This document shows, piece by piece, positions 33,678 to 41,459 of a DNA stretch of 64,000 nt. Below the pieces are notes generated by a model. That model searched no databases. It had not been told where the DNA came from and worked only from the letters and a program-made list of their open reading frames with translations. Each line of letters opens with the position of its first letter. The first letter of the stretch is position 1. The position numbers were made by a program, and so were the translations under genes. The stretch is from Dawidia soli (GTDB lineage Bacteria > Bacteroidota > Bacteroidia > Cytophagales > Cyclobacteriaceae), in contig NZ_JAHESC010000012.1 in NCBI RefSeq assembly GCF_018598185.1, positions 1 to 64,000 on the forward strand. Direction: 5' to 3'.

Positions 33678-36122
33678 ATGCTGCGCAACTATTTAACCAT
33701 CGCTCTTCGCAATGTGCTCAAGAACAAGGTATTCTCGGGCATCAACATTTTGGGACTTGGTATTGGGCTGGCGGCTTGTCTGCTCATTTTTCAATTTGTT
33801 CGTTATGAGCTGAGCTATGATACATTTCATGCGAAGATCGATCGTACGTACCGCGTGACAAACGACCGGTTTCAGCAGGGTAAGCTAATCCAGCATGGCA
33901 CGATCACGTATCCGACGATCGGGCCCGCGATGGCGCGCGACTTTCCGGAGATCGAAGAGTATACGCGGCTGATGCCCGGCTTCGGCCTGAATATCCGGAT
34001 CGATGATCAGCATTTTCGCGGCGGGGATTCTCATTTCGCCGATGAGCACTTCTTCTCGGTATTTTCCTTTTCGATGCTGGCGGGCGATCGGGTTTCGGCG
34101 TTGAAAGAACCGTTCTCGGCTGTGCTGACGGAGCACGCCGCCAGGCGCTATTTTCCGGCACTGCGTACCGATTATACGGCGATGATCGGGAAGACATTTT
34201 ACTGGGGGTTGGACAAGGTGCCCTATACTGTAACCGGCGTCTGCCAGGATGTTCCCGCCAACTCGCACATCCAATTTGATGTGCTGATGTCGTACGCGAC
34301 GCTGATCCAGGTGACCAAGTCCGATGCGGACAACAGCTGGACGTGGTCGGACATGCGGCACTACCTGGTGCTGAAACCCGGCGTGGACTACAAGCAGCTG
34401 GAAGCCAAGTTTGACGCCTTCAGCGATCGTTATTTCCAGGGGGATAAAGTGTCGGGCAGCGTCGAGAAGTTTTATCTGCAGCCGTTGCGCGATGCCCATC
34501 TGTACTCCCACTACGAGTATGATATTGCCAAGGTAGCCAGTGGCAAAGCGGTATGGGCGATGCTGATCGTGGCCTTGTTCATCCTGCTGATCGCGTGGAT
34601 CAACTATATCAACCTCACTACTTCACGCGCGCTCGACCGCGCCAAGGAAGTTGGGCTCCGCAAGGTGATGGGCGCGCTCAAATCACAACTCATTAAACAG
34701 TTTATCCTGGAGTCTCTTATTATCACAAGCCTCTCCTTTGGGGCAGCGTTAGTACTGGTACAACTGTTACAGGCATCGTTTAACACGATCACCGGCAACG
34801 ATCTTTCGTTGTGGCAGGTGATCCAGACCACCGACGCGCAAACCCTGATCGGTGTTGCCGCCTTCCTGTTGGTGGGCGCGCTGGTGTCGGGGTTCTATCC
34901 GGCATTGGTCCTCTCCTCTTATCAGCCTGTCACGGTGCTGAAGGGAAAGTTCCAGCGGTCCGGGCGCGGTAACTTTCTGCGCAAGGCATTGGTCATTGTC
35001 CAGTTCACTTCTTCGGCGGCGTTGATCACGGGCACGATCATCGTGTCCAAGCAATTGAACTATATCAACGACATGGACCTCGGCATGGTCATCGATAATA
35101 CGGTGGTGGTGAGCGCACCCGAGCTGGCGACATGGGACTCCAGCTTTGTGCAACGTGTAGAGGATTATAAGCATGCGCTGCTCCAGGTCGACGGTGTGGA
35201 AAGCGCCGCTACCTCCGGCAACCTGCCGGGCGACAGGCTGGCGCGGGGCTTTGACCTGCACCTGAAAGAGCAGACGTCGGCTAAATATACGATGAGCTAC
35301 CTCGGGGCCGATCATCACTTTGTAACGACCTACCATGTTTCGCTGGCGGCGGGCCGTGGATTCCTGCCGACCGACCACCAGGTCAACTATGACGCCATCC
35401 GTTCGGTCATGCTCAATGTAAAAGCAGTCCGGCTGCTGGGAATTGATAACCCCGAGGACGCTGTCGGGAAAGAGCTCACGGACGATGAGCACACGTGGAC
35501 GATCGTCGGCGTATTCAACGACTTTCACCAGGAATCGCTGAAGAACCCGATCGAGGCTATGATCCTGATGCCCGTCTATAGCACCTTTGCAGACACTTCC
35601 ATCAAAATAAAAACAGAGGACACCAAGCATGTTCTCGCTTCGATCGAGGGGATCTATAAGAAGTATTTTCCCGGCAACTCGTTCGAATACTTCTTTCTGA
35701 AAGACCGCTACAACCGCCAATATACGGACGACATGCGTTTCGGACAGATCATCGGCATCTTTACCGGGCTTGCCATCATCGTGGCTTGTTTAGGGCTTAT
35801 CGGTCTGTCTTCCTATACGGCTATGCAGCGCACAAAGGAGATCGGCATCCGCAAGGTGCTCGGTGCGTCCGTGGTCCATATCGTTTCGCTACTGTCTGCC
35901 GACTTTGTCAGATTGGTGCTGGTCGCTGCGGTCCTGTCGATACCGATCGCGTATTTCGGCATGCAGAACTGGCTGCAGGGATATGCGTACCGCGTTACGC
36001 CGGGATGGGTTCAATTTGTTGTTCCGTTGCTGCTGGTACTGCTCATTGCCGCGGTGACCATCAGTTTCCAGGTGCTGAAAGCAGCCATGAAGAATCCGGT
36101 CGATACCCTGAAGCACGAGTGA
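33678..36122 (+). CDS. ABC-transporter permease, MacB/FtsX type
   Basis: 814 residues with the standard Bacteroidota double-FtsX layout. The opening MLRNYLTIALRNVLKNKVFS leads into a first membrane helix (about 21-42), followed by a periplasmic MacB_PCD domain (50-270) and three helices (about 285-430). After a linker helix near 430-455 comes a second periplasmic domain (460-680) and three C-terminal helices (about 690-800), including QRTKEIGIRKVLGAS, the FtsX signature before the final pair. It couples to a separate ATPase, which is not encoded nearby, and probably exports a peptide, lipid or drug or acts in envelope stress. It has its own promoter and sits just after the REP cluster. Confidence 0.93.
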   Translation: MLRNYLTIALRNVLKNKVFSGINILGLGIGLAACLLIFQFVRYELSYDTFHAKIDRTYRVTNDRFQQGKLIQHGTITYPTIGPAMARDFPEIEEYTRLMPGFGLNIRIDDQHFRGGDSHFADEHFFSVFSFSMLAGDRVSALKEPFSAVLTEHAARRYFPALRTDYTAMIGKTFYWGLDKVPYTVTGVCQDVPANSHIQFDVLMSYATLIQVTKSDADNSWTWSDMRHYLVLKPGVDYKQLEAKFDAFSDRYFQGDKVSGSVEKFYLQPLRDAHLYSHYEYDIAKVASGKAVWAMLIVALFILLIAWINYINLTTSRALDRAKEVGLRKVMGALKSQLIKQFILESLIITSLSFGAALVLVQLLQASFNTITGNDLSLWQVIQTTDAQTLIGVAAFLLVGALVSGFYPALVLSSYQPVTVLKGKFQRSGRGNFLRKALVIVQFTSSAALITGTIIVSKQLNYINDMDLGMVIDNTVVVSAPELATWDSSFVQRVEDYKHALLQVDGVESAATSGNLPGDRLARGFDLHLKEQTSAKYTMSYLGADHHFVTTYHVSLAAGRGFLPTDHQVNYDAIRSVMLNVKAVRLLGIDNPEDAVGKELTDDEHTWTIVGVFNDFHQESLKNPIEAMILMPVYSTFADTSIKIKTEDTKHVLASIEGIYKKYFPGNSFEYFFLKDRYNRQYTDDMRFGQIIGIFTGLAIIVACLGLIGLSSYTAMQRTKEIGIRKVLGASVVHIVSLLSADFVRLVLVAAVLSIPIAYFGMQNWLQGYAYRVTPGWVQFVVPLLLVLLIAAVTISFQVLKAAMKNPVDTLKHE

Positions 36123-36243
36123 GCCGGTAACGTTATTGCTACAAGAGGACGGGGTTTCCGTAATATGGCTTTTGGTTGAAAAACTTACTTTGGTTTCCGT
36201 TTCTGCGCGGGAATATCTTCCTTCGACAGGCAATACCTACCAC

Positions 36244-37167
36244 ATGAGAAAACCTCTTCTAACCTTGCTGGCAGCCATTTTCATGATGCCGGCATTCGCC
36301 GCGTATAGCGGCGGATCTGACAGCACCAATACGTTTCTGGATAGCCTGGAAGCATCCTTTCAGTATCAGACCGGCGAAATTAAACTGGGTGACATCGGCA
36401 CGCTGCAAGTTCCCAAAGGATTTCGTTATCTCGATTCCGCGCAAGCCCGGTTTGTGATCCATGATCTGTGGGGCAACCCCGGTGGCAGCGGTACGCTGGG
36501 CATGATCGTGCCTGAAAACATGGCCATTACCAACGACGCCTGGGCATTCATCATTACCTACGATGGAATGGGGTATGTAAAGGACGACGATGCCGACGAA
36601 ATCGATTATGACGAGATGCTGCAAGAGATCCACAAGGAAGAACCGGAGATCAACCAATCCCGCCGGGAAGCGGGCTATGACCCGATGTACATGATCGGGT
36701 GGGCGGCGAAACCTTACTATGATGCCGACAAGAAAGTACTGCACTGGGCGAAGGAGATCCAGTTTGGCGATAGCGTTGACGTTGAGCATACGCTGAACTA
36801 CAATGTACGGATCCTGGGTCGTAAAGGCGTAGTTGTCCTGAACGCCGTCGCGCTGATGCACGAGCTGCCGGATGTGCAGGCCAATATCGACCCGGTACTA
36901 TCATCATTCACCTATGCGGATGGCCAAAAATATTCGGACTTCGATCCGGACATCGACGAGGTGGCTGCCTGGACGATCGGCGGCCTCGTGGCCGGCAAGG
37001 TGTTGGCCAAGGCCGGCTTCTTTGCACTCCTGTTGAAAAACGCCAAGCTGATCGGCCTTGCCGTCATGGGCTTGTTCACCGCTGCCTGGAAATGGTTTAA
37101 ACGCAAAACCGAACCGCCTACCGTGCGCACCATCGGTGACGACACCAACGACGCACCGCAGGCTTAA
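36244..37167 (+). CDS. DUF2167 membrane protein
   Basis: 307 residues from ATG 36244. The frame is open from 36136, but a -7-like TACTTTGG (36186-36193) lies in that stretch and the 36244 start gives the signal peptide MRKPLLTLLAAIFMMPAFAA. The body shows the DUF2167 hallmarks: LQVPKGFRYLDSAQA, HDLWGNP, LGMIVPEN, WAFIITYDGMGYVKDDDAD and DYDEMLQEI. One or two membrane helices follow (about 235-285: FFALLLKNAKLIGLAVMGLF) and a basic cytoplasmic tail. The family is widespread and without established function. A strong terminator follows. Confidence 0.9.
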   Translation: MRKPLLTLLAAIFMMPAFAAYSGGSDSTNTFLDSLEASFQYQTGEIKLGDIGTLQVPKGFRYLDSAQARFVIHDLWGNPGGSGTLGMIVPENMAITNDAWAFIITYDGMGYVKDDDADEIDYDEMLQEIHKEEPEINQSRREAGYDPMYMIGWAAKPYYDADKKVLHWAKEIQFGDSVDVEHTLNYNVRILGRKGVVVLNAVALMHELPDVQANIDPVLSSFTYADGQKYSDFDPDIDEVAAWTIGGLVAGKVLAKAGFFALLLKNAKLIGLAVMGLFTAAWKWFKRKTEPPTVRTIGDDTNDAPQA

Positions 37168-37190
37168 AAGAGTATACTGCCATCATGAAA

Positions 37191-37220
37191 AAGCCCTCTA
37201 CGACAGAGGGCTTTTTTTTG
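37191..37220. terminator. Bidirectional terminator between convergent genes
   Basis: AGCCCTCT (37192-37199) pairs with AGAGGGCT (37205-37212) around ACGAC, followed by eight T residues and preceded by an A-run, so it can serve both the DUF2167 gene (+) and the VOC gene (-) that ends at 37242. Confidence 0.88.
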
Positions 37221-37241
37221 TCATACGGGTTGACGTTGTTC

Positions 37242-38138
37242 TTATGACGGCACGCCGACCTCTCCCCTATACGCCCGTTCCAGTTCTGCCAGGTCGAACT
37301 TCTTCATTTTCAAAAACGCCTGGGTTACGCGGGCCGCGCGCGCGGGATCCTTGTCGGTCATCATCTGCTCCATGGAGGCGGGCGTGATCTGCCACGAGAC
37401 GCCGAACCTGTCTTTCAGCCATCCGCATTGTTCTGCTTCGGGCACGGCGGACATCTTTTCCCAATAGTGGTCGATCTCCTGCTGGTCTTTGCAATGTACC
37501 ATCAGGGAGACGGCTTCGTTGAAGTTAAAGTGATGCTCGTGGGCGCTGTCCATGGCGCCGAATTCTTGTCCGGCCAGGTTGAACGAAGCATACGCCACGG
37601 TGCCTTCCGGGTCCGGCGCCTTGTCGTTGCCATACCGCATGATATCGCCGATGCTGCTGTCTTTAAAAAGCGAGGTATAAAACCGCATGGCTTCTTCAGC
37701 CTTGCCGGCCACCTCGCCTACGAACATGAGCACCGGGGTGATCTTTTGTTTGATCTCGCCCGGGTAATGCATGATCTGCCACGAGAGGCCGTACTTGTCT
37801 TGTGTCCAGCCGTACCGTTCGCTGAAAGGATATTGATCCAGTGGCATCAATGCCTGGCCGCCTTCGTTCAGCTTCTTCCAGAACGAATCGACTTCGTCTT
37901 TTGTCTTGCACGCTACCATAAACGATATGGCGGGTGTAAACTTAAAGTACGGTCCGGCGCTGATGGACATGAAGGACTGTCCGGCGAGCTCGAACGAAAC
38001 GACGTCGCAGTCACCGGACGGTGTATCGCGCAGGGTCGTTACGCTGTTGATCTTCGACGAAGGGAAAACCGATGTATAGAACTGGGCTGCTTCCTTCGCC
38101 TCTTTGTCAAACCATAAATGTGGGGTGATCTTTTGCAT
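37242..38138 (-). CDS. Tandem VOC-superfamily protein (PhnB-like)
   Basis: 298 residues made of two copies of the same ~140-residue unit. The first begins QKITPHLWFDKEAKEAAQFY and the second, about residue 135, KITPVLMFVGEVAGKAEEAM. Each contains an F-x-S-x-F strand, a Met/Ala-rich strand (SFMSISAGPYFKFTPAISFMV; FGAMDSAHEHHFNFNEAVSLMV) and a conserved tail (WTQDKYGLSWQI; WLKDRFGVSWQI). This is the double 3-demethylubiquinone-methyltransferase-like/PhnB fold of the vicinal-oxygen-chelate superfamily. Metal ligands are not obvious and no reaction is assigned for the group. It is cytoplasmic and monocistronic. Confidence 0.92.
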   Translation of the reverse strand: MQKITPHLWFDKEAKEAAQFYTSVFPSSKINSVTTLRDTPSGDCDVVSFELAGQSFMSISAGPYFKFTPAISFMVACKTKDEVDSFWKKLNEGGQALMPLDQYPFSERYGWTQDKYGLSWQIMHYPGEIKQKITPVLMFVGEVAGKAEEAMRFYTSLFKDSSIGDIMRYGNDKAPDPEGTVAYASFNLAGQEFGAMDSAHEHHFNFNEAVSLMVHCKDQQEIDHYWEKMSAVPEAEQCGWLKDRFGVSWQITPASMEQMMTDKDPARAARVTQAFLKMKKFDLAELERAYRGEVGVPS

Positions 38139-38248
38139 ACGGTGTTGATTTTTGTGTTAAACAAATTTACTTCAAACCGATGCCGGACAGGGGGTGTGAA
38201 AAGGACAACCGCGAGGGTGGTTTGGGACGTGCCTGCGGCGTACGCGCG

Positions 38249-38479
38249 TTATTCTTCGATCTCGGCAAAATATCTTTCCGAGAGCTCGTTCCGCGTCAAT
38301 ACCAATGGTGAACGGTCTGCGCTTGCGGCATTTGCAGGTATTATTCTCCAGGTGTCCTCCCCTGCCACGTCCGTCCCGAATTTCAAGCGCTCACCTACTA
38401 CGAAGAGTTTTCCAGTAGCGATTTCTTTCAATACCAGTCCGGTTTCGATGTTGATTTCTGATGTGATGGGTGCGTCCAT
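38249..38479 (-). CDS. Small hypothetical protein
   Basis: 76 residues, acidic, no signal or membrane segment. It reads as a small beta protein (LVLKEIATGKLFVVGERLKFG, WRIIPAN) with a helical acidic tail (NELSERYFAEIEE). It is upstream of nothing co-directional within 110 bases and is preceded on its own strand by a terminator-like stem (38516-38560). Codon use and start look normal, so I think it is real, but no family is recognised. Confidence 0.6.
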   Translation of the reverse strand: MDAPITSEINIETGLVLKEIATGKLFVVGERLKFGTDVAGEDTWRIIPANAASADRSPLVLTRNELSERYFAEIEE

Positions 38480-38515
38480 GATTGATAAGGCTTTAAAGTG
38501 TCGGTTTTATTTCCT

Positions 38516-38560
38516 AAAAAAGAATGCCTGCCCGTGATCATAAGCACCTCCGGGCATTCT
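38516..38560 (-). terminator. Terminator-like stem in the leader of the 76-aa gene
   Basis: On the minus strand AGAATGCC (38560-38553) and GGCATTCT (38528-38521) pair across a 24-base loop and are followed by TTTTTT. No minus-strand gene lies upstream to be terminated; the next gene in that direction (38700) is on the plus strand. It is 37 bases ahead of ATG 38479, so it could act as an attenuator for that gene. The 220-base gap 38480-38699 holds nothing else. Confidence 0.4.
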
Positions 38561-38699
38561 GTCAGTACTAAAAACACTCCCGAAAACGTAAACTTTTGTC
38601 AACATCTGGGAAATCCTGGAAGCTACCTTCACGTCGCCGTACGGAGCACCCCAAAATTCTACAGAACGGGGGAAAACACTTATCTAACCCACCCAGACC

Positions 38700-39026
38700 A
38701 TGAAACGTAAAATCTTCTTTATTGTGATCGCTGTCTGTGGCATCAGCCTGGCCGGCATCGAAAGCACACTTGCATCTTTGTCTTCTCCTACTGAAAAGGT
38801 TGAGTTTACAACGGTTTGGATCCGCAAGGACCCCACCTCCAGCGCGATCCTCATCAACGCCGGCGACTTTGCTATTACGCCCGGTTTTGAGAACGTGACC
38901 ATAGACATTACGGACAACCGCCCGGGGCAATCGCAAACCCGGATCGGGTACGCGGCGGACGGTATCACGCGGCTGAGACATATTACGATAGCGCACTTTC
39001 AATCTACGGTTACGATCTTCCAATAA
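38700..39026 (+). CDS. Small exported hypothetical protein
   Basis: 108 residues with a signal peptide (MKRKIFFIVIAVCGISLAGI, cleavage probably after residue 25). The mature ~80 residues are beta-rich with alternating Thr, Ile and Val (VEFTTVWIRKD, VTIDITDN, ITIAHFQSTVTIF), suggesting a small periplasmic beta-sandwich or pilin-like fold. It has no Cys and no lipobox. There is no partner gene in the same transcript. Family not recognised. Confidence 0.6.
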   Translation: MKRKIFFIVIAVCGISLAGIESTLASLSSPTEKVEFTTVWIRKDPTSSAILINAGDFAITPGFENVTIDITDNRPGQSQTRIGYAADGITRLRHITIAHFQSTVTIFQ

Positions 39027-39130
39027 CGGATCGCCCCATGATCGCTACCTTCGATGATTAAAAACACATAAAGGCAAACGGCGAGTAACATCGCTGTTTT
39101 GCATTCCGTTGTGGCGTGATATATTTTCTG

Positions 39131-39162
39131 TTGCAGCAGCGTCAAAGTTATACTATATTTTG
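39131..39162 (+). promoter_or_regulatory. Promoter of the M81 peptidase gene
   Basis: TTGC (39131-39134), 19 bases, then TATATTTTG (39154-39162), a near match to TAnnTTTG. The start codon of the M81 gene is at 39180. Confidence 0.5.
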
Positions 39163-39179
39163 ACTGTAAAGCCTGTAAA

Positions 39180-40739
39180 ATGAGATCACTCCCCGTTTTT
39201 TGCATCCTGCTGGCGGTCACGATGCTTGCCCGCTGCACCCCATCGAAGAACAACGAAGCAACACCACAAGAACTTCCCCGCATTGCGATTGCAGGGCTCG
39301 GTATTGAGTCGAGCACCTTCTCTCCGGCGCAAACGCACGAAGATGCCTTTCATGCCAAGGTGGGCAAGGCGGTCTTATCATCGTATGAATTCCTGTCTCC
39401 CGACTCGGCGGACTTCAAACGGGCACGCTGGTTTCCTGCGTTGATCGGCAAGGCCATACCCGGCGGGATCGTGACGCGCGAAGCCTATGAATCCCTCATG
39501 ACCAAAATGCTGGACAGCCTTCGCAAGAATCTTCCCTATGACGGTCTTTTCTTCGACATTCACGGCGCGATGAGCGTCGTGGGCCTCGATGACCCGGAAG
39601 GTGATATGATAATCCGCGTACGCGAAGTTGTCGGCCCCCAAACCCTTATTTCCACATCGATGGACTTGCACGGCAACGTGTCCTGGCGCCTGGCGCAAAA
39701 CAGCGATCTGATCACCTGCTATCGCATGGCGCCCCACGAAGATGCCGTGCAATCAGACAAACGCGCTGTTGACAACCTGCTGTCGCGGCTGGAAAGTGGC
39801 AAGGGTAAGCCGCCGTTCAAGGCGTATGTCTCCGTTCCTATATTGTTGCCCGGTGAAAAGACCAGCACGCGTGTAGAGCCGGGTAAAAGTCTGTACGCGC
39901 AGGTTGCTCCCGCAGCGGCCCAACCGGGTGTCGTCGATGCCGCTATCTGGATCGGCTATGCCTGGGCCGACGAGCCGCGTAATCATGCCGTGGTCATGGT
40001 TGTCGGCGACGACCAGGCCGTTGTTACCGCGACGGCGGAACGCCTGGCCAAAAACTTTTGGGACGTCCGAGACCAGTTCGATTTTATTGCGCCGGTGGGC
40101 ACCCTGCAAGAGAGTCTTGATAAAGCCGTGAAGAGTGATAAACATCCTTTCATGATCAGTGACATGGGCGACAATCCCACCGCGGGCGGTGCCGGTGATG
40201 TTACCTGGACGTTAACGGAGATCCTGAAGCGTCCGGAGTTCAAATCGGAAAAGGGCCCGTCGCTGATCTATGCGGCCCTGCCGGGACCGGAGTTTGTAGA
40301 GAAGGCGGTGAAGGCCGGTATTGGCGGGAAGGTCGAAGGCGTGGCCGGTGCTGCCGTCGACAACCGGTATGCACCGCCGGTATTCCTGCGCGGCACGGTG
40401 AAAGCAATTGTACAGGGTGATGAGCATGCCGAGACGGAAGTGGTCGTTCAGATCGGAAGTGCCCGGGTGATCGTCACCAAAAAGCGGAAGCCGTATCATC
40501 ATGAGGCTGACTTCACCCGCCTGGGGCTGAATCCGCGCACGACGGATATCGTGGTGGTCAAACTCGGATACCTCGTGCCCGAATTATATGATATGCGCGC
40601 CGATTGGATTATGGCATTAACACCCGGGGGCGTGGATCAGGACCTGGAGCGCCTCCCCTTTAAACGTATTCAGCGACCTATGTTCCCGTTCGATAAGAAT
40701 ATGCCCATGCCGGATCTGAAAGCCAGGCTCGTGGATTGA
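39180..40739 (+). CDS. M81-family (MlrC-type) metallopeptidase, exported
   Basis: 519 residues. The N-terminal MRSLPVFCILLAVTMLARC looks like a lipoprotein signal, but the residue before Cys19 is Arg, which is not a standard lipobox, so lipidation is uncertain. The catalytic domain has the MlrC blocks: IAGLGIESSTFSP, PYDGLFFDIHGAM, STSMDLHGNVS and, in the C-terminal domain, SDMGDNPTAGGAGD. The Asp and His residues of FDIHG and MDLHG are the proposed zinc ligands. Family members include the microcystin-degrading MlrC; the real substrates of most are unknown. It ends 75 bases before the first eCIS gene on the same strand, but a separate promoter lies between them. Confidence 0.93.
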   Translation: MRSLPVFCILLAVTMLARCTPSKNNEATPQELPRIAIAGLGIESSTFSPAQTHEDAFHAKVGKAVLSSYEFLSPDSADFKRARWFPALIGKAIPGGIVTREAYESLMTKMLDSLRKNLPYDGLFFDIHGAMSVVGLDDPEGDMIIRVREVVGPQTLISTSMDLHGNVSWRLAQNSDLITCYRMAPHEDAVQSDKRAVDNLLSRLESGKGKPPFKAYVSVPILLPGEKTSTRVEPGKSLYAQVAPAAAQPGVVDAAIWIGYAWADEPRNHAVVMVVGDDQAVVTATAERLAKNFWDVRDQFDFIAPVGTLQESLDKAVKSDKHPFMISDMGDNPTAGGAGDVTWTLTEILKRPEFKSEKGPSLIYAALPGPEFVEKAVKAGIGGKVEGVAGAAVDNRYAPPVFLRGTVKAIVQGDEHAETEVVVQIGSARVIVTKKRKPYHHEADFTRLGLNPRTTDIVVVKLGYLVPELYDMRADWIMALTPGGVDQDLERLPFKRIQRPMFPFDKNMPMPDLKARLVD

Positions 40740-40742
40740 GTC

Positions 40743-40773
40743 TTGGTATATTCATTTATTCTCAGTAGTTTAT
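40743..40773 (+). promoter_or_regulatory. Possible promoter of the eCIS locus
   Basis: TTGG (40743-40746), 19 bases, then TAGTTTAT (40766-40773). It is a partial match to TTTG / TAnnTTTG. It would give a ~35-base leader before ATG 40815. Confidence 0.38.
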
Positions 40774-40814
40774 ATGCGTTATTCATTAGTTGCCTAACAT
40801 TAAGCCTGACCAGT

Positions 40815-41432
40815 ATGTCAACCTTCCTTCACGAAAAGACCGGATCGGAAAAAACCACCCCGCGCCGAAGTGTGGCGCAGCAGATCAGCTTGCCGGGAAA
40901 AACAAATCATGCCCTGCAGAAGATGCAACGGCTGGTGAACGAGAGCCCGGCGATGGTCGCGCAGCGACAACTGTTGGGCAAGGTATTGCAACGGGACGAA
41001 ATCGCCGCCCCCCTGGAAGAGGAAGAACTCTCTGCAGCAGCCGGAACCAGCCAGACAAAACAGAAGGATGGCACGTCCACGACGAGCCATGCGTTGGTAG
41101 CGCAGAAAAAAGGTAATGATACCGGGCTGCCCGATACCTTAAAAGCGGGCACGGAGGCCTTGTCAGGTATAGCGCTGGACGACGTTCGCGTTCATTATGG
41201 CTCGTCCAGGCCGGCACAGCTCAATGCGCACGCCTATGCGCAGGGAACCGATATTCACGTTGCCCCGGGTCAGGAACAGCACCTCCCACACGAGGCATGG
41301 CACGTGGTGCAGCAAAAACAAGGACGTGTGGCGCCTACGATCACCGTAGACGATGTGGCTGTCAACGACGATCCGGCACTGGAACGCGAGGCGGACGTTA
41401 TGGGTGCTAAAGCTCAACATGCGCCGGTATAG
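40815..41432 (+). CDS. DUF4157 protein of eCIS locus (HEAWH metallopeptidase-like)
   Basis: 205 residues from ATG 40815. The frame could start at TTG 40743, but the added 24 residues form an isolated hydrophobic stretch and overlap the promoter. The N-terminal half (1-100) is Gln/Glu/Ser-rich and probably disordered. The DUF4157 domain (about 108-195) contains [30 protein letters not shown], then HEAWHVVQQ: His159, Glu160 and His163 form an HExxH zinc motif. DUF4157 domains are found in many eCIS loci, often fused to toxins; here the domain stands alone. It may be a processing enzyme, a loading tag or a packaged effector. It is the first gene of the cluster, 27 bases before the tape-measure gene. 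Confidence 0.88.
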   Translation: MSTFLHEKTGSEKTTPRRSVAQQISLPGKTNHALQKMQRLVNESPAMVAQRQLLGKVLQRDEIAAPLEEEELSAAAGTSQTKQKDGTSTTSHALVAQKKGNDTGLPDTLKAGTEALSGIALDDVRVHYGSSRPAQLNAHAYAQGTDIHVAPGQEQHLPHEAWHVVQQKQGRVAPTITVDDVAVNDDPALEREADVMGAKAQHAPV

Positions 41433-41459
41433 TCATCATCTTTATCGGCTTGACTTGAA

